Source: Betaproteobacteria bacterium (GTDB lineage: Bacteria > Pseudomonadota > Gammaproteobacteria > Burkholderiales > JAHFQX01). Taken from it: a stretch of 64,000 nt of DNA. Positions within the stretch are counted from its first letter, which is position 1; the number at the start of each line of letters is the position of its first letter. Of this stretch, positions 38,100 to 51,468 are shown piece after piece. The position numbers and the translations under genes are program-made. The stretch covers positions 1 through 64,000 of the forward strand of contig JAHFQX010000005.1 of NCBI GenBank assembly GCA_023259135.1, read 5' to 3'. The notes beneath the pieces are model-generated. The model saw only the letters and a program-made list of their open reading frames with translations. It searched no databases and had not been told where the DNA came from.

Positions 38100-38894
38100 T
38101 TATGCCGAGAAAGGGGGGGCAAGCCGCTGCCGGACCCATTCGAAGCAGCAGATAGCGGCAGCGGCGGCGACATTCAGGGATTCTACCCCAGCCGCCAGGG
38201 GAATGGCCGCTACCGCGTCGGCCGCCGCCCGCAATTCCGCCGATAGGCCGGCGCCTTCGTTGCCGAAAGCGAAAGCCACGCTACCCCGCAGATCCTGGGC
38301 ATAGAGACTGGCCGGCGTCCCGCCCGCCGTCGCCACCACCTTGCCCGGGAAGGCCCGGGCCACCGCCGGCAAATCCGCCCCCTCCCGCAGCGCCAGCAGG
38401 AAGTGGGCCCCCATCCCGGCCCGCAGAGTCCTAGGAGACCAGGGATCGGCACACTCTTGGGAGAGAAACGCTTCCCGGCAGCCGGCCCCGGCGGCCGAAC
38501 GCAGAATGCTGCCTAGATTGCCCGGGTCTTGAATGTCTTCCAGCAACACCGTCAGCGGGCTCGGTTCGGAATGCCGCGGAAATCGGGGAAGATCGGCCAC
38601 TGCCAGAATGCCGGTGGGGGTCTCCACTGGCGCGATTTCGTTGAACAGCGCCGTATCCAAAAGGACTTGCGGCACATGCGGGTGGGCCGTGAGCCAAGCA
38701 AGTATCTCCGCATCCTCGATACCGGTGGGGCTGAGCACCACCCGTACAGGCGTTCCGCCCCTCCGGCCGCAAGCGGACAGCAGACGCATCCCATCCAGGA
38801 GCATGTGGCCGGTCTTTTTGCGTTCCCGGGCCGATTGACTCAGTTTCCGCAAGCTCTTGAACAGCGGATTGTGGCGGGAGACGATGCGCTTCAA
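38100..38894 (-). CDS. TrmH/SpoU-family RNA methyltransferase (TTG start proposed)
   Basis: [23 protein letters not shown]...[52 protein letters not shown] motifs; start overlaps rnhB stop. Confidence 0.9.
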   Translation of the reverse strand: MKRIVSRHNPLFKSLRKLSQSARERKKTGHMLLDGMRLLSACGRRGGTPVRVVLSPTGIEDAEILAWLTAHPHVPQVLLDTALFNEIAPVETPTGILAVADLPRFPRHSEPSPLTVLLEDIQDPGNLGSILRSAAGAGCREAFLSQECADPWSPRTLRAGMGAHFLLALREGADLPAVARAFPGKVVATAGGTPASLYAQDLRGSVAFAFGNEGAGLSAELRAAADAVAAIPLAAGVESLNVAAAAAICCFEWVRQRLAPPFSA

Positions 38895-39487
38895 AGCCTG
38901 TCCCGGAGACCCGGCCGGGGATCCGCCAGCCGCTTGCGGACCGGGGCAAAGCTGCGGCGATGTTCCGGGCAAGGTCCGTGCCGCTCCAGGGCCCGCAAGT
39001 GATCGGCGGTGGGATAGCCCTTGTGACGATCGAAGCCGTAGTCGGGAAAATCCTGGTGCAGCGCCGCCATGGCGGCATCCCGCGCCACTTTGGCCAGGAT
39101 GGAAGCGGCCGAAATAACCGGCACCGACGCATCGCCGCCGACGATGCCCCGCGCCGGAATCGCCAGCTTGGGGCAGTGGGGGCCGTCCACCCACACTTCC
39201 CCAGGCAGCCGGGACAGGCTGCCCACCGCCCGCTCCATGGCCAGCAAGCTGGCTTGCAGAATGTTGAGCTGGTCGATCTCCGCCGCCGTGGCCCAGGCCA
39301 CCGCCCACGCCAGCGCTTGTTCCCGGATGGTCGCCGCCAAGTCTTGCCGAGCCTTCGCCGACAGTTTTTTGGAATCGGCCACGCCGACGATGGGCCGAGC
39401 CGGATCCAGCATCACGCAGGCGGCGTATACCGGTCCCGCCAAGGGGCCCCGGCCCGCCTCGTCTACCCCGGCGATCCCCTCGGGCAT
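38891..39487 (-). CDS. rnhB: Ribonuclease HII
   Basis: [25 protein letters not shown]...[22 protein letters not shown]. Confidence 0.96.
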   Translation of the reverse strand: MPEGIAGVDEAGRGPLAGPVYAACVMLDPARPIVGVADSKKLSAKARQDLAATIREQALAWAVAWATAAEIDQLNILQASLLAMERAVGSLSRLPGEVWVDGPHCPKLAIPARGIVGGDASVPVISAASILAKVARDAAMAALHQDFPDYGFDRHKGYPTADHLRALERHGPCPEHRRSFAPVRKRLADPRPGLRDRL

Positions 39488-39519
39488 CTGGAACAGACTT
39501 CTCTGCTCTCTTCTCGCCC

Positions 39520-40689
39520 TCACGCCGCCGCCCCTTCGGCACCCGGGCGCAGCGCCCGGGCCAGCAACGGCAATACCGCCTCGGCCGCCCGGTGTTCGGA
39601 ACCTTCGGTCAACTGCCGCCGAATGTCGGCGAATATCCGCGCCAGTCGTCCCGGCACCACCGGATCGCGCAGCAGATTGAGCAGCGCCCGGGCCAGGTTT
39701 TCCGGCGTTGCATCGTCTTGCAGCAGCTCGGGAACGAGAAAACGCTGGGCGAGAATATTGGGCAGCCCCACGTAGGGCAGGATTTTCTTGCGGCGGATCA
39801 ACCACCAATTAAGCGGCGCCATGCGGTAGGCGATCACCATAGGGCAGCCCAGCAGCGCGGCTTCCAGGGTCGCGGTGCCGGAAGCCACCAGGGCCGCGTC
39901 GGCCGCCCCCAACGCCTCGTGGGCATGGCCGTAGAGGATCGTTAAAGGCAAAGGGTCGGCCCCGTCTCGGTAATAGGCCTGCTCGAACAGCTCACGGGTT
40001 TCCCGGTTCGCCAGGGGCGCCAGGAAGCGCGCGTCCGGAAGCTGCCGATGGATCAGCCGGGCGGCTTCGACGAAGGGCTGGGCCAGGGCGCCGACTTCGC
40101 TCACCCGGCTGCCGGGCAGCAAAGCCACCACCGGACCGGCAGCGGGCAGCCGCATCCTTTCCCGAATGGCGGCCCGCTCCGCAACGGGGGGCAGCAGCCG
40201 CGCCAAGGGATGGCCGACAAACTCCGCGGGAATGCCGGCCCGGCGGTAGATCTCCGCCTCGAACGGAAACAGCAGCAGCACCTTGGACACCGACTCGCGA
40301 ATCTGCCGCAGCCGTCCCGCCCGCCAGGCCCACACCGCCGGCCCCACGTATTGAACGGTGGGAACGCCGCGGCGGCGCAGCCCGGCTTCCAGGTTCAAAT
40401 TGAAATCGGGGGCGTCGATGCCGATGAACAAATCGGGAGGATCGCGGCGCCAGCGCGCCTTGAGGCTGTTGCGGATGCCGACGATCTCCCGGTAATGGCG
40501 CAGGGCTTCGACGTAACCGTGGACCGAGAGCTTTTCCATCGGATGGAAACTCACCAGCCCCTCGGCCCGCATGCGAGGGCCGCCGATGCCCTCGAAACGG
40601 ACCCCGGGCAATCGCTGCCGCAAGCCTTGCAACAGCCAAGCGCCCAGTTGGTCCCCCGAAGCCTCTCCGGCTACGAGACCGATGCGCAC
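39520..40689 (-). CDS. lpxB: Lipid-A-disaccharide synthase (GTG start likely)
   Basis: [23 protein letters not shown]...[14 protein letters not shown]; genomic context lpxA-fabZ-lpxD. Confidence 0.96.
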   Translation of the reverse strand: MRIGLVAGEASGDQLGAWLLQGLRQRLPGVRFEGIGGPRMRAEGLVSFHPMEKLSVHGYVEALRHYREIVGIRNSLKARWRRDPPDLFIGIDAPDFNLNLEAGLRRRGVPTVQYVGPAVWAWRAGRLRQIRESVSKVLLLFPFEAEIYRRAGIPAEFVGHPLARLLPPVAERAAIRERMRLPAAGPVVALLPGSRVSEVGALAQPFVEAARLIHRQLPDARFLAPLANRETRELFEQAYYRDGADPLPLTILYGHAHEALGAADAALVASGTATLEAALLGCPMVIAYRMAPLNWWLIRRKKILPYVGLPNILAQRFLVPELLQDDATPENLARALLNLLRDPVVPGRLARIFADIRRQLTEGSEHRAAEAVLPLLARALRPGAEGAAA

Positions 40690-40708
40690 CGCGGACGGGC
40701 CCCCATCC

Positions 40709-41479
40709 CTAACGGATGATCCCTCGCCCCAGTCGGGCGAGAAATTCCGCCAGGGGCAGCAGCTCCGGAATCTCCCGGGCTTGCTCGGCAATCCGCTCCT
40801 GGGCTTCTTGCAAGCCGAGCCCGGATTTGTAAAGCAGCTTATAAGCCCGCCGGATGGCGGCCAGGGCGGCGTCCGAAAACTGCCGCCGCTTCAATCCCTC
40901 GAGGTTGATGCCCCGAGGCGCCGCGGAGTTGCCCGCCGCGGTCACATAGGGCGGGATATCCTGCAGCACGATGCTGCCCATAGCGGTGATGCTGTGGGCG
41001 CCGATGCGCACGAACTGATGCACCACGGTGAAACCGCCCAGAATGGCATAGTCCCCCACATGCACATGGCCGGCCAACTGGGCATTGTTGGCGAAGATGG
41101 TATGGTCTCCCACCTGGCAGTCGTGGGCCAGATGCACATAGGCCATCATCCAATTGTCGTTTCCCAGGCGCGTGACGCCGGCATCCTCCACGGTACCGCA
41201 ATTGAAGGTGCAGAACTCGCGGATGGTGTTGCCATCGCCGATCTCCAAGCGCGTCGGCTGGCCCCGGTATTTTTTGTCCTGGGGCTCCTCGCCCAGGGAG
41301 ACAAAATGGAAAATGCGGTTCCGCTCGCCGATGCGGGTCGCCCCGGTGATGACGCAGTGATGGCCGACGCGGGTGCCGGCGCCGATCTCGACATGCTCGC
41401 CGATGACGCTGTAGGCCCCCACCTCCACATCCGGCGCCAGCCGGGCCCCCGGATGCACCAGGGCGGTGGGGTGGATCAC
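40709..41479 (-). CDS. lpxA: UDP-N-acetylglucosamine acyltransferase (GTG start)
   Basis: [33 protein letters not shown]...[11 protein letters not shown] hexapeptide repeats. Confidence 0.96.
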   Translation of the reverse strand: MIHPTALVHPGARLAPDVEVGAYSVIGEHVEIGAGTRVGHHCVITGATRIGERNRIFHFVSLGEEPQDKKYRGQPTRLEIGDGNTIREFCTFNCGTVEDAGVTRLGNDNWMMAYVHLAHDCQVGDHTIFANNAQLAGHVHVGDYAILGGFTVVHQFVRIGAHSITAMGSIVLQDIPPYVTAAGNSAAPRGINLEGLKRRQFSDAALAAIRRAYKLLYKSGLGLQEAQERIAEQAREIPELLPLAEFLARLGRGIIR

Positions 41480-41913
41480 TTGATCTGCCTCACGGTGCAC
41501 ATCAGATCGGCTTCGGTGGCCACTTGCTCGCCCACCAGCGCTCGAGCAGAAAATTTCCAGATCTCGCGGATCCGCCGGGTCAGGGTGACTTCCAGAATCA
41601 GTTGGTCTCCGGGAGTCACCGGTTTCTTAAAACGAGCGTTGTCGATGCCGACGAAGTAATAGACCGACCGGTCGTCGGGCAAGCTGCCCAAGGTCTTGAA
41701 CGACAGGATAGCCGCGGCTTGGGCCAGGGCCTCGACGATCAGCACTCCCGGCATCACCGGATGGCGCGGGAAATGGCCGGGGAAAAACGGCTCGTTGATG
41801 GTGACATTTTTCAGGGCGCGAATGCTGCTTCCCGGCTCGCAGGACAAAACACGGTCCACCAGCAAAAAAGGATAGCGATGGGGCAAATGCTCCAGGATGC
41901 GATGAATGTCCAT
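41476..41913 (-). CDS. fabZ: 3-hydroxyacyl-[acyl-carrier-protein] dehydratase
   Basis: [28 protein letters not shown]...[26 protein letters not shown]. Confidence 0.97.
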   Translation of the reverse strand: MDIHRILEHLPHRYPFLLVDRVLSCEPGSSIRALKNVTINEPFFPGHFPRHPVMPGVLIVEALAQAAAILSFKTLGSLPDDRSVYYFVGIDNARFKKPVTPGDQLILEVTLTRRIREIWKFSARALVGEQVATEADLMCTVRQIK

Positions 41914-41915
41914 GA

Positions 41916-42968
41916 TCAACCGCGAGTCCTTTCCAGTTGTTCGAGACGGCGCTCCAAGAGCGCCACGGTTCTGGCCAAAGTGTCCAGGCGGCGCAACTGC
42001 ACGGCATTGCGCCGCCATTTGCGCTGCTCTTCGAAGGGATAGGCCCCCGCATAGGCGCCCGCCTGCCTGACGGATTTGGTGACGAGGGTGCCGGCGGCGA
42101 TGTGCACGCGGTCGGCGATTTCCAGGTGCCCCAGGATCATCGCGCCGCCGCCGATGGTGCAATGCCGGCCGATGAGGGCGCTACCGGCAATCCCGGCGCA
42201 ACCGGCGATGGCGGTGTGGGCGCCGATCCGAACGTTGTGGCCCACTTGAATCTGATTATCCAGCTTCACTCCGTCTTCGATGATCGTGTCGCCCATGGTG
42301 CCTCGGTCGATGGTGGTATTGGCGCCGATTTCCACATCGTCGCCGATCACCACCCGGCCTACCTGGGGGATTTTCAGCCATTGCCCGTCGTCGGGAGCCA
42401 GGCCGAAACCGTCGGCGCCGATCACCGCCCCAGAATGGACAATGCCCCGAGCGCCCAGGATGCAATCCCGGTAAACCACTACCCGGGGATAGAGCCGCGT
42501 TCCGGTTCCGACCCTCACCCCCTCCTCCAGTATGCAACCGGCCCCGACCGAGGCGCCTTCCGCGACGCTGACGCCGCAACCGATACTGGCCAAGGGCCCG
42601 ATATAAGCCGTGGCAGCCACTCGGGCAGCGGGATGCACCACCGCCGCGGGATCGATGCCCGGCCGCACCGCCGGCAAGGGATTCAGCCATGCCGAGACGC
42701 GGGCGAAATAGGCGTAAGGATTATCGCAGACGATGCGGGGCAGGGTGGTCAGATCGCGGGCCTCTCGGCCGACGATCAAGGCTCCGGCCCGCGTTCCCGC
42801 CAGCAAGCGCCGGAACTTGGCGTGGGCAAGAAAAGACAGGTGAAGGGGCTCGGCGGTTTCGAGGGGAGCGACTTGGGTGATCCGAACTCCCGAGTCCCCC
42901 AGGAGTTCTCCGCCAAACCGAGCGGCGATTTCCTTCAGCGGGATGGGGAGGGGCGGGGTTGGGCTCAC
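41916..42968 (-). CDS. lpxD: UDP-3-O-(3-hydroxymyristoyl)glucosamine N-acyltransferase
   Basis: Left-handed beta-helix repeats, [52 protein letters not shown]. Confidence 0.97.
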   Translation of the reverse strand: MSPTPPLPIPLKEIAARFGGELLGDSGVRITQVAPLETAEPLHLSFLAHAKFRRLLAGTRAGALIVGREARDLTTLPRIVCDNPYAYFARVSAWLNPLPAVRPGIDPAAVVHPAARVAATAYIGPLASIGCGVSVAEGASVGAGCILEEGVRVGTGTRLYPRVVVYRDCILGARGIVHSGAVIGADGFGLAPDDGQWLKIPQVGRVVIGDDVEIGANTTIDRGTMGDTIIEDGVKLDNQIQVGHNVRIGAHTAIAGCAGIAGSALIGRHCTIGGGAMILGHLEIADRVHIAAGTLVTKSVRQAGAYAGAYPFEEQRKWRRNAVQLRRLDTLARTVALLERRLEQLERTRG

Positions 42969-43025
42969 AGATTGGATTCCGCCGGCTGCGCCGACCCCCG
43001 CCTGAACGCGGGGGACCCGGCCGGC

Positions 43026-43547
43026 CTACTTATCGGCCAGCGCTTTCAAGACCTTGTCGGTGATGTCGATCCGCGCGCTCTTGTAGACCGCTTCTTGCAG
43101 AATGAGATCGTATTTCTCGGCCTCGGCAATGCTCTGGATCACCTTGTTGGCCCGCTCCAGCACCCCCGCCAGTTCCTCGTTCTTGCGCAGATTCAAGTCC
43201 TCCCGGAATTCCCGTTGCAGCCGCTGAAAATCGCGGTTCAAGCGAGCCAAATCCTGCTCCTTGTTGCGTCGGTCAGCCTCCGACAGGGTCAGTCCTTCCT
43301 TCTCCAGGGAGGACTGGAGGTCTCTCGCCTGCTTGGCCAACTTCTGCAATTCCTGATCGCGGGAAGCGAATTCCTTCTCGATTTTCTTGAGGGCCCTCAC
43401 CGCCGGCGCGGCCTCTCGAAACAAGCGCTCGGTATTCACGAAACCGATCTTGAACTCCGTGGCGCCCGCGGAGCCCATCCCAAGAAATAATCCTGCCACC
43501 AGCGATAAAACGACGACCTTCTTCAATGCGCTCTCCCGACTTTTCAT
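43026..43547 (-). CDS. OmpH/Skp-family periplasmic chaperone
   Basis: Signal peptide, FKIGFVNTERLFREAAPAVRALKKIEKEF; between lpxD and bamA. Confidence 0.92.
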   Translation of the reverse strand: MKSRESALKKVVVLSLVAGLFLGMGSAGATEFKIGFVNTERLFREAAPAVRALKKIEKEFASRDQELQKLAKQARDLQSSLEKEGLTLSEADRRNKEQDLARLNRDFQRLQREFREDLNLRKNEELAGVLERANKVIQSIAEAEKYDLILQEAVYKSARIDITDKVLKALADK

Positions 43548-43620
43548 GACTACGCCCCCATGAGCCCGCCACCGCCCGAAGACCCGTGGCCGGCCCGCAA
43601 CTCGAACCGCGGATTGATAT

Positions 43621-45888
43621 TCAGAATACCTGCCCCAACAAAAACTGGAAAACCTGCTCCCGATCATCGGGTTTCGAGTTCAAAGGCTTGGCAAGACTCA
43701 CCTTCATCGGCCCCAAGGGAGAGATCCACGTCACTCCTATCCCGCTGGAATAACGCAAACTCGAAAAGGCGAAGGTGTCATCCGCCATGCCGGTATCGAC
43801 GAACACGCTGAAGCGCGCCGATTTGTCATTGCCCAAGCCCGGGAACGGCAGCAGCAGTTCCGCGTTGCCGACCAGCCGGCGGGATCCGCCGAGGGCCGCG
43901 TTCAGACTGTCTTTTGGCCCGATGGAGCTGGTTTCGAAACCGCGCACCGAGGTGGCGCCGCCAACGAAGAAATTTTTGTAGAACGGCAACGGTTTGTCCC
44001 CATATCCTCCGGCTACCCCCACTTCTCCGTTCAGCATCAATGTCCAGGTCCGGGTGATGGGGTAGAACCGCTGATGGGTATAGTTGAGCTTGTAATATCG
44101 CAAGGTACCGCCCGGCAAGCCGACCTCGCCGAAAGCCCGCTGGTATGTTCCGGATGTGGGGTAGATCAAGCTATCCCGTGCATCCCGCGCCCATCCCGCG
44201 GTGCCAAACAGGGTGGTATTGGAGTTGCCGAAAGTTGTCACGAAATCTTTGTAGCGCTGGGGGCTGTCGGCAAAGACGTCCAGACTGGTCTGCTCCGCTC
44301 CCAGGCCGTAGTTGACGGTATCCAGCTCGCTCACCGGCACCCCGAAGCGCAGGCCCCCGCCCAAGGTCGAGGTCTTGTACTGGGCCACCGACAAGGACGT
44401 GGGGTCCACGTTGCGCTTGTATACGTCGAATCCCTGGCTGATGCCGTCGATGGTTTGATAGGGGTTGGTATAGGAAAAGGCAAGGGTCTTGTTGATCTTG
44501 CCGGTATTCAGTCCCACCGAGACATGCTTGCCGGAGCCGAAGACGTTCTGCTGGCTGACCGAGCCGCTCAGGATCAGGCCTTCGGAATTGGAAAACCCCG
44601 CCCCCAGCAAAATATTTCCAGTGGGTTTTTCGGTCACGTTCAAATTGACGTCCACCTGGTCGGTGGAACCGGGGACCGGCGGAGTTTCCACGTTCACTTC
44701 GGCGAAATAGCCCAGCTTGTCCACCCGGCGTCGGGACAAGGCAATTTTCTCGCCCGAATACCAGCCTCCCTCCATCTGCCGGAACTCCCGGCGGATCACT
44801 TCGTCCCGCGTCTTGGTGTTGCCGGCGACATTGATGCGCCGCACATACACCCGCCGGCTGGGATCGACGAATAGCGTAAAGGCGACCTGTTTCTTTTCCT
44901 TGTCGATCTGGGGAGCGGCATTGACGTTGGCAAAGGCATAGCCATCGTTGCCCAAGCGATCGGCGATGGCTTTGGTGGATTCGGCCAATCGCTCCCGGGA
45001 AAAAATGTCACCGGGCTTGATCTTGATGAGCTTTCTCAGCTCGTCTTCGGGAACCGGCAGATCTCCGGCCAGCTTCACCTCGGATACGGTGTACTGGGCG
45101 CCCTCGGTGATGTTGACGGTAATGTAGATATCCCGCTTGTCGGGAGTAATGGAGACCTGGGTGGAATCCACCGTAAACTCGGCATAACCTCGATTGAGGT
45201 AATAAGACCGCAAGGTTTCCAGATCGGCCGAGAGTTTTTGCTTGGAATATTGGTCGTTCTTGGTATACCAGGTCAGCCAGCCGGGCGTGGTCAACACGAA
45301 CAGACCTAGCAGGTCCTGCTCCTTGAAAGCCTGGGCGCCGACAATATTGACTTGGCGAATCTTGGCCACCTCCCCCTCGGCAATATCGAAAGTGATGGCC
45401 ACCCGATTACGCTCCAGCGGAGTCACCGTGGTAACGATGCTGACGCCGTACTTGCCGCGGCTCAGATATTGCCGCTTGAGTTCTTGCTCGGCCTTGTCGA
45501 GCAGGGATTTGTCGAAGATGCGGGATTCGGACAAGCCGATTTGCTTCAGGGCCTTGCGCAAAGTGTCCTTATCAAACTCCCGGGAGCCGTTGACGTCCAC
45601 CTGGGAAATGGCCGGGCGTTCCTCCAGAAACACCACCAGAACGCCATTGTCGGACTCGATCCGGACATCCTTGAAAAAGCCGGTGGCATACAGCGCCTTG
45701 ATGGCGGCGGCAGCTTTGTCATCGTCCATGGTCTCCCCCACCTTGACGGGGAGATAGTTGAAAACAGTGCCGGGCTCGGTGCGCTGGATGCCCTCCACCC
45801 GAATGTCCTTCACGACAAAGGGCTCGAACCCCCACGCCGACAGGCTGATAAGACCGATCGCGCCGAAGAGGGCGTGTAGAGCTCTCAT
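43621..45888 (-). CDS. bamA: Outer membrane protein assembly factor BamA
   Basis: POTRA repeats ([28 protein letters not shown]) and C-terminal Omp85 barrel ending in QFLLGQVF. Confidence 0.96.
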   Translation of the reverse strand: MRALHALFGAIGLISLSAWGFEPFVVKDIRVEGIQRTEPGTVFNYLPVKVGETMDDDKAAAAIKALYATGFFKDVRIESDNGVLVVFLEERPAISQVDVNGSREFDKDTLRKALKQIGLSESRIFDKSLLDKAEQELKRQYLSRGKYGVSIVTTVTPLERNRVAITFDIAEGEVAKIRQVNIVGAQAFKEQDLLGLFVLTTPGWLTWYTKNDQYSKQKLSADLETLRSYYLNRGYAEFTVDSTQVSITPDKRDIYITVNITEGAQYTVSEVKLAGDLPVPEDELRKLIKIKPGDIFSRERLAESTKAIADRLGNDGYAFANVNAAPQIDKEKKQVAFTLFVDPSRRVYVRRINVAGNTKTRDEVIRREFRQMEGGWYSGEKIALSRRRVDKLGYFAEVNVETPPVPGSTDQVDVNLNVTEKPTGNILLGAGFSNSEGLILSGSVSQQNVFGSGKHVSVGLNTGKINKTLAFSYTNPYQTIDGISQGFDVYKRNVDPTSLSVAQYKTSTLGGGLRFGVPVSELDTVNYGLGAEQTSLDVFADSPQRYKDFVTTFGNSNTTLFGTAGWARDARDSLIYPTSGTYQRAFGEVGLPGGTLRYYKLNYTHQRFYPITRTWTLMLNGEVGVAGGYGDKPLPFYKNFFVGGATSVRGFETSSIGPKDSLNAALGGSRRLVGNAELLLPFPGLGNDKSARFSVFVDTGMADDTFAFSSLRYSSGIGVTWISPLGPMKVSLAKPLNSKPDDREQVFQFLLGQVF

Positions 45889-45895
45889 GCGTGAA

Positions 45896-47260
45896 TTATC
45901 CGTTGAACAGACGGTGGATATCGTTGAACAAGGCAAGGGCAGTCAGAGCCAGCAACAAAGCCACGCCGACCTTTTGCCCCATCTCCATGACGCGCTCCGA
46001 GACCGGGCTGCCCTTCAAAATTTCAGCCATATAATACACCATGTGCCCACCGTCCAGTACCGGAACCGGCAGCAAGTTGAGCACCCCCAGGCTGACGCTG
46101 ATGAGGGCCAGGAACCCTAGGTAAGGAATGACCCCAAGGCCGGCCGACTGCCCCGCGTAGTCGGCAATGGTGAGGGGCCCGCTCAAGTTGCGCGGCGAGA
46201 CTTCCCCGACCAGCATTTTTCCCAGCATCCGCAGCGTCAGCCAGGAGGTATCCCAGGTTTTCCACAAGGCTTGGGCCAGTGCCCGCCCTCCAGGATAGAC
46301 GACCACCGTCTCGTAGCGGCTCAATACGCTCTCGTCAAATCGCGGCCCCGCGCCGATGCGGCCCAGTTGCCGGCCGCCCTCCTCGATGACCCGCGGCGTC
46401 ACCTTCACCGACAGCCGGCGCCCTTCCCGGTCCACCGTAAAACGCAATGGAACGCCCGGACTGCCGCGTACCCGCTCCACCACGTCATCCCAAAGGGGAG
46501 TGGCCCGGCCGTCTACTTCCAAAATGCGATCCGCGGGCCGCAAGCCGCCTTGTTCCGCGGCGCCGCCCGGCAGCACCGCGCCCAGCACCGGCAACAAGGG
46601 CGGGCGAAACCGGGTCAGCCCCAAATCGCCGAGAAAATCCTGTTCCAAGCTATCCGCCGACAGTCGGCTGCTATCCAGTTTCCGGATCACCCGGCTGCCT
46701 CCGGAAGTTTCCGCTTCGATTTCCAGCGGTGTGCCGGCCAGCACCGCCCGCATCACCATCCAGCGGACGTCTTGCCAGACCGTGACGGGCTCGGAGCCGA
46801 TCCGCACCAGCAAATCGCCGGCCTGAAAGCCGGCTTGTGCGGCCAAAGTGCCGGCCGGGGGTTCCCCCAAAACCGGCTTCAGGCCAGGAACGCCGTGCAC
46901 AAACAATCCCCAATACACCAACACCGCAAACATAAAATTGGCCAGGGGGCCAGCGGCGACGATAGCCATTCGGCGATAGACGCTTTGGCGGTTGAAAGCC
47001 CGGGGCAGATCTTGGGGAGCGACCGGGCCTTCCCGCTCGTCGGCCATTTTCACATAGCCTCCCAAGGGAACTGCGGCGATGACCCACTCGGTGCCGTCCC
47101 GACTCCAGCGCTTGGCCACCAGGGGCTTGCCGAAGCCCACCGAAAACCGCAGCACTTTCACCCCGCACCAGCGGGCTACCCAATAGTGTCCCAGCTCGTG
47201 GATGGTCACCAGTACCCCCAGGGCGACAATGAAAGCGACAACGGTGGTTACGATTGCCAT
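45896..47260 (-). CDS. rseP: RIP site-2 metalloprotease RseP
   Basis: [44 protein letters not shown] (HELGH), PDZ domains, [13 protein letters not shown]. Confidence 0.96.
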   Translation of the reverse strand: MAIVTTVVAFIVALGVLVTIHELGHYWVARWCGVKVLRFSVGFGKPLVAKRWSRDGTEWVIAAVPLGGYVKMADEREGPVAPQDLPRAFNRQSVYRRMAIVAAGPLANFMFAVLVYWGLFVHGVPGLKPVLGEPPAGTLAAQAGFQAGDLLVRIGSEPVTVWQDVRWMVMRAVLAGTPLEIEAETSGGSRVIRKLDSSRLSADSLEQDFLGDLGLTRFRPPLLPVLGAVLPGGAAEQGGLRPADRILEVDGRATPLWDDVVERVRGSPGVPLRFTVDREGRRLSVKVTPRVIEEGGRQLGRIGAGPRFDESVLSRYETVVVYPGGRALAQALWKTWDTSWLTLRMLGKMLVGEVSPRNLSGPLTIADYAGQSAGLGVIPYLGFLALISVSLGVLNLLPVPVLDGGHMVYYMAEILKGSPVSERVMEMGQKVGVALLLALTALALFNDIHRLFNG

Positions 47261-47270
47261 GAACGCCCCG

Positions 47271-48458
47271 CTACCGATAGCGGCCGCGAATCCAAGCCTT
47301 GGCCGTCTCCCGTGCGTCGCGGTCGGCTTCCAGCACGTCATCCAAGGAGCTCAGGGAGCGCCACGGCTGACTGTCCAAGGCATGCCGGATAACCGCGGGG
47401 ATGGCCGGAAAGGAAATCCGCTCTTCCAGAAACGCCGCCACCGCCACTTCGTTGGCGGCGTTTAGCACAGCAGGCGCGCTGCCTTCCCGCTCCAGGGCCT
47501 GATAAGCCAAGCCCAGGCACGGAAAGCGCGCCATATCGGGAGGCTCGAATTGCAATGGACCCACCCGGAACAGATCCAGCATCGGCACCCCCGCCTCGAT
47601 GCGCTCGGGATAGCCCAAAGCATAGGCGATGGGGGTGCGCATGTCAGGATGTCCCAACTGCGCCAGCACCGAACCGTCCGCGTATTCCACCAAGGAATGG
47701 ACCACGCTCTGGGGATGCACCACCACTTGAATCTGCTCGGCATGGGCGTTGAACAGCCAGCGGGCCTCGATCACTTCCAGCCCCTTGTTCATGAGGGTAG
47801 CGGAATCCACCGAAATCTTGGGGCCCATGTTCCAGGTGGGATGGGCGCAAGCCTGCCGGGGTGTCGCTTGGCTCAATTCGGTCGCGGACAGCGTGCGGAA
47901 CGGCCCCCCGGAAGCGGTCAACAAAATCCGGCGAATCCCCGCGGCCTGTAAATTCCCGCTGAAGCCGGGGGGCAGGACTTGAAACACCGCACTGTGTTCG
48001 CTGTCCACCGGCAGCAAGGTGGCGCCGTGCCGGGCCACCGCCTCCATGAACACCGGGCCGGCCATCACCAGGGCTTCCTTGTTGGCCAACAGAATGGTTT
48101 TTCCGGCACGAGCCGCGGCCATGGCGGGGGGCAGCCCGGCCGCTCCCACGATGGCCGCCACCACCACATCCACTTCCGCATCCCGGGCCACCGCTTCCAG
48201 CCCTTGCGGTTCGCCCAGCACCTCGGTCGAGCAGTTCGCTGCTCGCAGCAGCCGTTGCAACTCCCCCGCCTCGGGGCCGGGAAAGACCGCATAGCGGGGG
48301 CGGTAAATCAGGCACTGCTTAAGCAATGCCCGCCAGCGGGTGTGGGCGCTCAAGGCCACCACCCGAAAGCGCTCCGGATAACGATTCACCACGTCCAGAG
48401 TGCTCACCCCGATGCTGCCGGTGGCTCCCAGAACCGCCACGCCCCGCTGTCCGCCCAC
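47271..48458 (-). CDS. dxr: 1-deoxy-D-xylulose 5-phosphate reductoisomerase
   Basis: [33 protein letters not shown]...[13 protein letters not shown]. Confidence 0.97.
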   Translation of the reverse strand: MGGQRGVAVLGATGSIGVSTLDVVNRYPERFRVVALSAHTRWRALLKQCLIYRPRYAVFPGPEAGELQRLLRAANCSTEVLGEPQGLEAVARDAEVDVVVAAIVGAAGLPPAMAAARAGKTILLANKEALVMAGPVFMEAVARHGATLLPVDSEHSAVFQVLPPGFSGNLQAAGIRRILLTASGGPFRTLSATELSQATPRQACAHPTWNMGPKISVDSATLMNKGLEVIEARWLFNAHAEQIQVVVHPQSVVHSLVEYADGSVLAQLGHPDMRTPIAYALGYPERIEAGVPMLDLFRVGPLQFEPPDMARFPCLGLAYQALEREGSAPAVLNAANEVAVAAFLEERISFPAIPAVIRHALDSQPWRSLSSLDDVLEADRDARETAKAWIRGRYR

Positions 48459-48459
48459 C

Positions 48460-49347
48460 TTAGCTGCCTCCCCGGGGAAGCCACAAAGCCATGGCCAAGG
48501 CGGCCGCCGGCATGCCGGCGGTCAGGCCGTCGATGCGATCCAGGATTCCGCCGTGGCCGGGCAACAGCTTGCCGCTGTCTTTCACTCCGGCCTGCCGCTT
48601 CATCCAGGATTCGAACAAATCTCCGATGATACTCAGCGTCGTGATGCTCCAAGCCAGCAGCAGGCCCCGGCCGCCATGCAGAAAATCGTGCTGCGGAAAC
48701 CAGGCGGGCCAGCCGGCCAGCGCATAGGCCGCCACCCCCAGATAGGCGGCAAATGCCCCCTCCCAGGTTTTGCCTGGGCTGATGGCGGGCGCCAGTCGCC
48801 GCCGCCCGAAACGGGAGCCGGCGAAATAGGCCACGCTGTCGGCGATCCAGACGACCCCCAGCAAAGCCAGCAGCAGGCCCGGGCTTTGCTGCAAATAAAC
48901 CATCGCCAGCCAGGTAGGCACTGTCACCAGCCATCCCGCCGGGACAGCGGCAAGGCCCCGCCAGCACCAACCCCGAGCCAGCGCCAGGGGGATGGGAACG
49001 ATCCAGAACAAAACAGCCGCGAGATAAACGGCACGCGCCCACCCGCCGCCGCCGTCGAATGCCCCGCCCTGCCATTGCCCCGCCAGCAGAGCCAGGCACG
49101 ATCCGCCAACCAGCAGGGTAAACAACCCGACTCCGGCCGGTCCATGCCCGGCCAGCCGGCCCCATTCCGCGGCAGCCACGGCGATGGCGGCAGCCATCAG
49201 CAAACTCCAGTAAAGATTGGGCAGCAAGAAAAGCGCGGCAAGAAATGCCGGCAACAGCACCGCGGCGGTCAACACCCTCCGAGTCAGCGCGCTAAAGGGC
49301 CCATCCCGCCCCGCTATCGGCCGGGACAAGCTTCGCTCATCCCCCAT
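48460..49347 (-). CDS. cdsA: Phosphatidate cytidylyltransferase
   Basis: Multi-[39 protein letters not shown]. Confidence 0.95.
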   Translation of the reverse strand: MGDERSLSRPIAGRDGPFSALTRRVLTAAVLLPAFLAALFLLPNLYWSLLMAAAIAVAAAEWGRLAGHGPAGVGLFTLLVGGSCLALLAGQWQGGAFDGGGGWARAVYLAAVLFWIVPIPLALARGWCWRGLAAVPAGWLVTVPTWLAMVYLQQSPGLLLALLGVVWIADSVAYFAGSRFGRRRLAPAISPGKTWEGAFAAYLGVAAYALAGWPAWFPQHDFLHGGRGLLLAWSITTLSIIGDLFESWMKRQAGVKDSGKLLPGHGGILDRIDGLTAGMPAAALAMALWLPRGGS

Positions 49348-50137
49348 CGGAAGCGCGGAGCAGCGCGGCTTCCGCCTCGGCAGGCCCGGACGCCAATTGC
49401 TCGCTAGTCCTGCCGAAACGTCTTTCCCGCTGCCGGTAGGAGCGAATCGCCTCATCCAGGGCCGCGGCATCGAAGTCGGGCCAGAGGGTGTCGGTAAAAT
49501 ACAACTCGGTATAGGCCAACTGCCATAACATGAAATTGCTGATCCGCTGCTCGCCGCCGGTGCGGATGAATAAGTCCGGCTCCGGGGCGTGGCTGGCGGC
49601 CAAATAAGGCGCCAAATCCTCCTCCCGGAAGCTATTGGCCGCTTCGGGACGCTCCGCCAACAGGCGATGGACCGCCTGGAGAATATCCCAACGTCCGCCG
49701 TAGTTGGCGGCGATGGTCAAGGTCAGCCGGGTGTTGCCGACTGTCGCCGATTCGGATTCGGCCGCCAATTTGCTCAGCGCCGGACCGAAAGGCGCCATGT
49801 CGCCGATGATCTTGAGACGAATGCCGTTGTCGCGCATGGCCGCCACTTCGCGCTCCAAGACCAGCACGAACAACTGGGTGAGAAAAGACACTTCCTCGGC
49901 CGGCCGGCGCCAATTTTCGCTGCTGAAGGCGAACAGGGTCAGGTATTCGACACCCCGGCCGGTACAGGCCCGCACCATCTTGCGAACCGCTTCGACCCCG
50001 GCCCGGTGTCCGGCCACCCGCGGCAAAAAGCGCCGCTTGGCCCAGCGCCCGTTGCCGTCCATGATGATGGCGATGTGGCGCGGAACCTCCGCCGCCACCG
50101 GAATTTCCTTGGTGGAACTGAAAAAGCGGGCCATCAT
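49337..50137 (-). CDS. uppS: Undecaprenyl diphosphate synthase
   Basis: [64 protein letters not shown]. Confidence 0.97.
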   Translation of the reverse strand: MMARFFSSTKEIPVAAEVPRHIAIIMDGNGRWAKRRFLPRVAGHRAGVEAVRKMVRACTGRGVEYLTLFAFSSENWRRPAEEVSFLTQLFVLVLEREVAAMRDNGIRLKIIGDMAPFGPALSKLAAESESATVGNTRLTLTIAANYGGRWDILQAVHRLLAERPEAANSFREEDLAPYLAASHAPEPDLFIRTGGEQRISNFMLWQLAYTELYFTDTLWPDFDAAALDEAIRSYRQRERRFGRTSEQLASGPAEAEAALLRASDGG

Positions 50138-50695
50138 CTATACCGCCATCAAGTCGGCTTCTTTCGCCTGCAATATCTTGTCCACTTCGGCGATATGGCG
50201 GTCCGTGAGTTTTTGGATCTCTTCCTGCGCCCGCCGCTCGTCGTCCTCGGAAATCTTCTTCTCCTTGACCAGCTCCTTGAGAGCGGCGTTGGCGTCCCGG
50301 CGGACATTGCGTACCGCCACCCGCGCATTCTCTCCCTCTCCCCGGACCACCTTGATCATCTCCCGCCGCCGCTCTTCGGTGAGGGCGGGCATGGGCACCC
50401 GTACCGTATCCCCAGTGGTGGAAGGGTTGAGTCCAAGGCCGGCATCCCGAATGGCTTTCTCGATGGCGCCGGCAAGTTTCTTTTCCCAGGGGGTGACGCC
50501 GATGGTGCGGCCATCGAGCAAGGTCACGTTGGCCACTTGCTTGACAAGAGTCGGGGTGCCGTAATAATCCACCGTGACGTGATCCAGCAGTCCGGCGTGG
50601 GCCCGCCCGGTTCGCACCTTAGCGAGGTCCGCCTTGAGGGCCTCCAAGGATTTTTGCATCTTTTGCTCCGCGGTTTTCTTGACGTCGGCAATCAT
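50138..50695 (-). CDS. frr: Ribosome recycling factor
   Basis: [60 protein letters not shown]. Confidence 0.97.
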   Translation of the reverse strand: MIADVKKTAEQKMQKSLEALKADLAKVRTGRAHAGLLDHVTVDYYGTPTLVKQVANVTLLDGRTIGVTPWEKKLAGAIEKAIRDAGLGLNPSTTGDTVRVPMPALTEERRREMIKVVRGEGENARVAVRNVRRDANAALKELVKEKKISEDDERRAQEEIQKLTDRHIAEVDKILQAKEADLMAV

Positions 50696-50708
50696 CCAGG
50701 CAGCCTCC

Positions 50709-51455
50709 TTAACAATGCACCAAAGTGCCTTCGTCTTGCCCCAGCACCACTCGCTTGAGGGCGCCCGGCTTGAAGATGCTGAACACGTTGATCGGCAGCC
50801 GCTGATCCCGGCACAGGGTCAGGGCGGTGGCATCCATCACTTTCAAGTTCCGGGAGATGGCTTCGTCGAAGGTCAGGCGCTGATAACGCATGGCATTGGG
50901 GTCGAGTTTGGGGTCTTCGGTGTAAACGCCGTCCACTTTAGTGGCCTTCAGAACCACTTCAGCATTCATTTCCATGCCCCGTAAGGCGGCGGCGGTATCG
51001 GTGGTGAAAAAAGGATTGCCCGTGCCCGCGGCGAAAATCACCACCTTGCCCTCCTCCAGATAACGCATGGCCTTGCCGCGTATGTAGGGCTCCGCCACCT
51101 GGGTGATGTTCAAGGCGGACTGCACCCGGCTCAGCAATCCGACCCGGCGCATGGCATCTTGCAACGCCAAAGCGTTCATCACCGTCGCCAGCATTCCCAT
51201 GTAATCGGCGGTAGCCCGGTCCATTCCGGAAGCGCCGGGAGCCACCCCCCGGAAAATGTTGCCGCCGCCGATCACCACCGCCACCTCCACCCCCAGGGCC
51301 GCCACTTCGCGGATCTCCATCACGATCCGATCGATGGTTTCCCGGTTGATGCCGAAGGCATCGTCCCCCATCAGGGCCTCCCCGCTTAACTTCAACAGGA
51401 TGCGCCGGTAAATCGGCGCGACGGCTGGCTGGGGGGCGGGCTCGGCGCTGGGCAT
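50709..51455 (-). CDS. pyrH: UMP kinase
   Basis: [31 protein letters not shown]...[12 protein letters not shown]. Confidence 0.97.
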   Translation of the reverse strand: MPSAEPAPQPAVAPIYRRILLKLSGEALMGDDAFGINRETIDRIVMEIREVAALGVEVAVVIGGGNIFRGVAPGASGMDRATADYMGMLATVMNALALQDAMRRVGLLSRVQSALNITQVAEPYIRGKAMRYLEEGKVVIFAAGTGNPFFTTDTAAALRGMEMNAEVVLKATKVDGVYTEDPKLDPNAMRYQRLTFDEAISRNLKVMDATALTLCRDQRLPINVFSIFKPGALKRVVLGQDEGTLVHC

Positions 51456-51468
51456 CGGCGGAGTCGGG

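Noticed and set aside
41937-43490. 517-aa plus-strand ORF antisense to lpxD and skp
   Set aside because: Shadow ORF opposite well-supported lpx operon genes.
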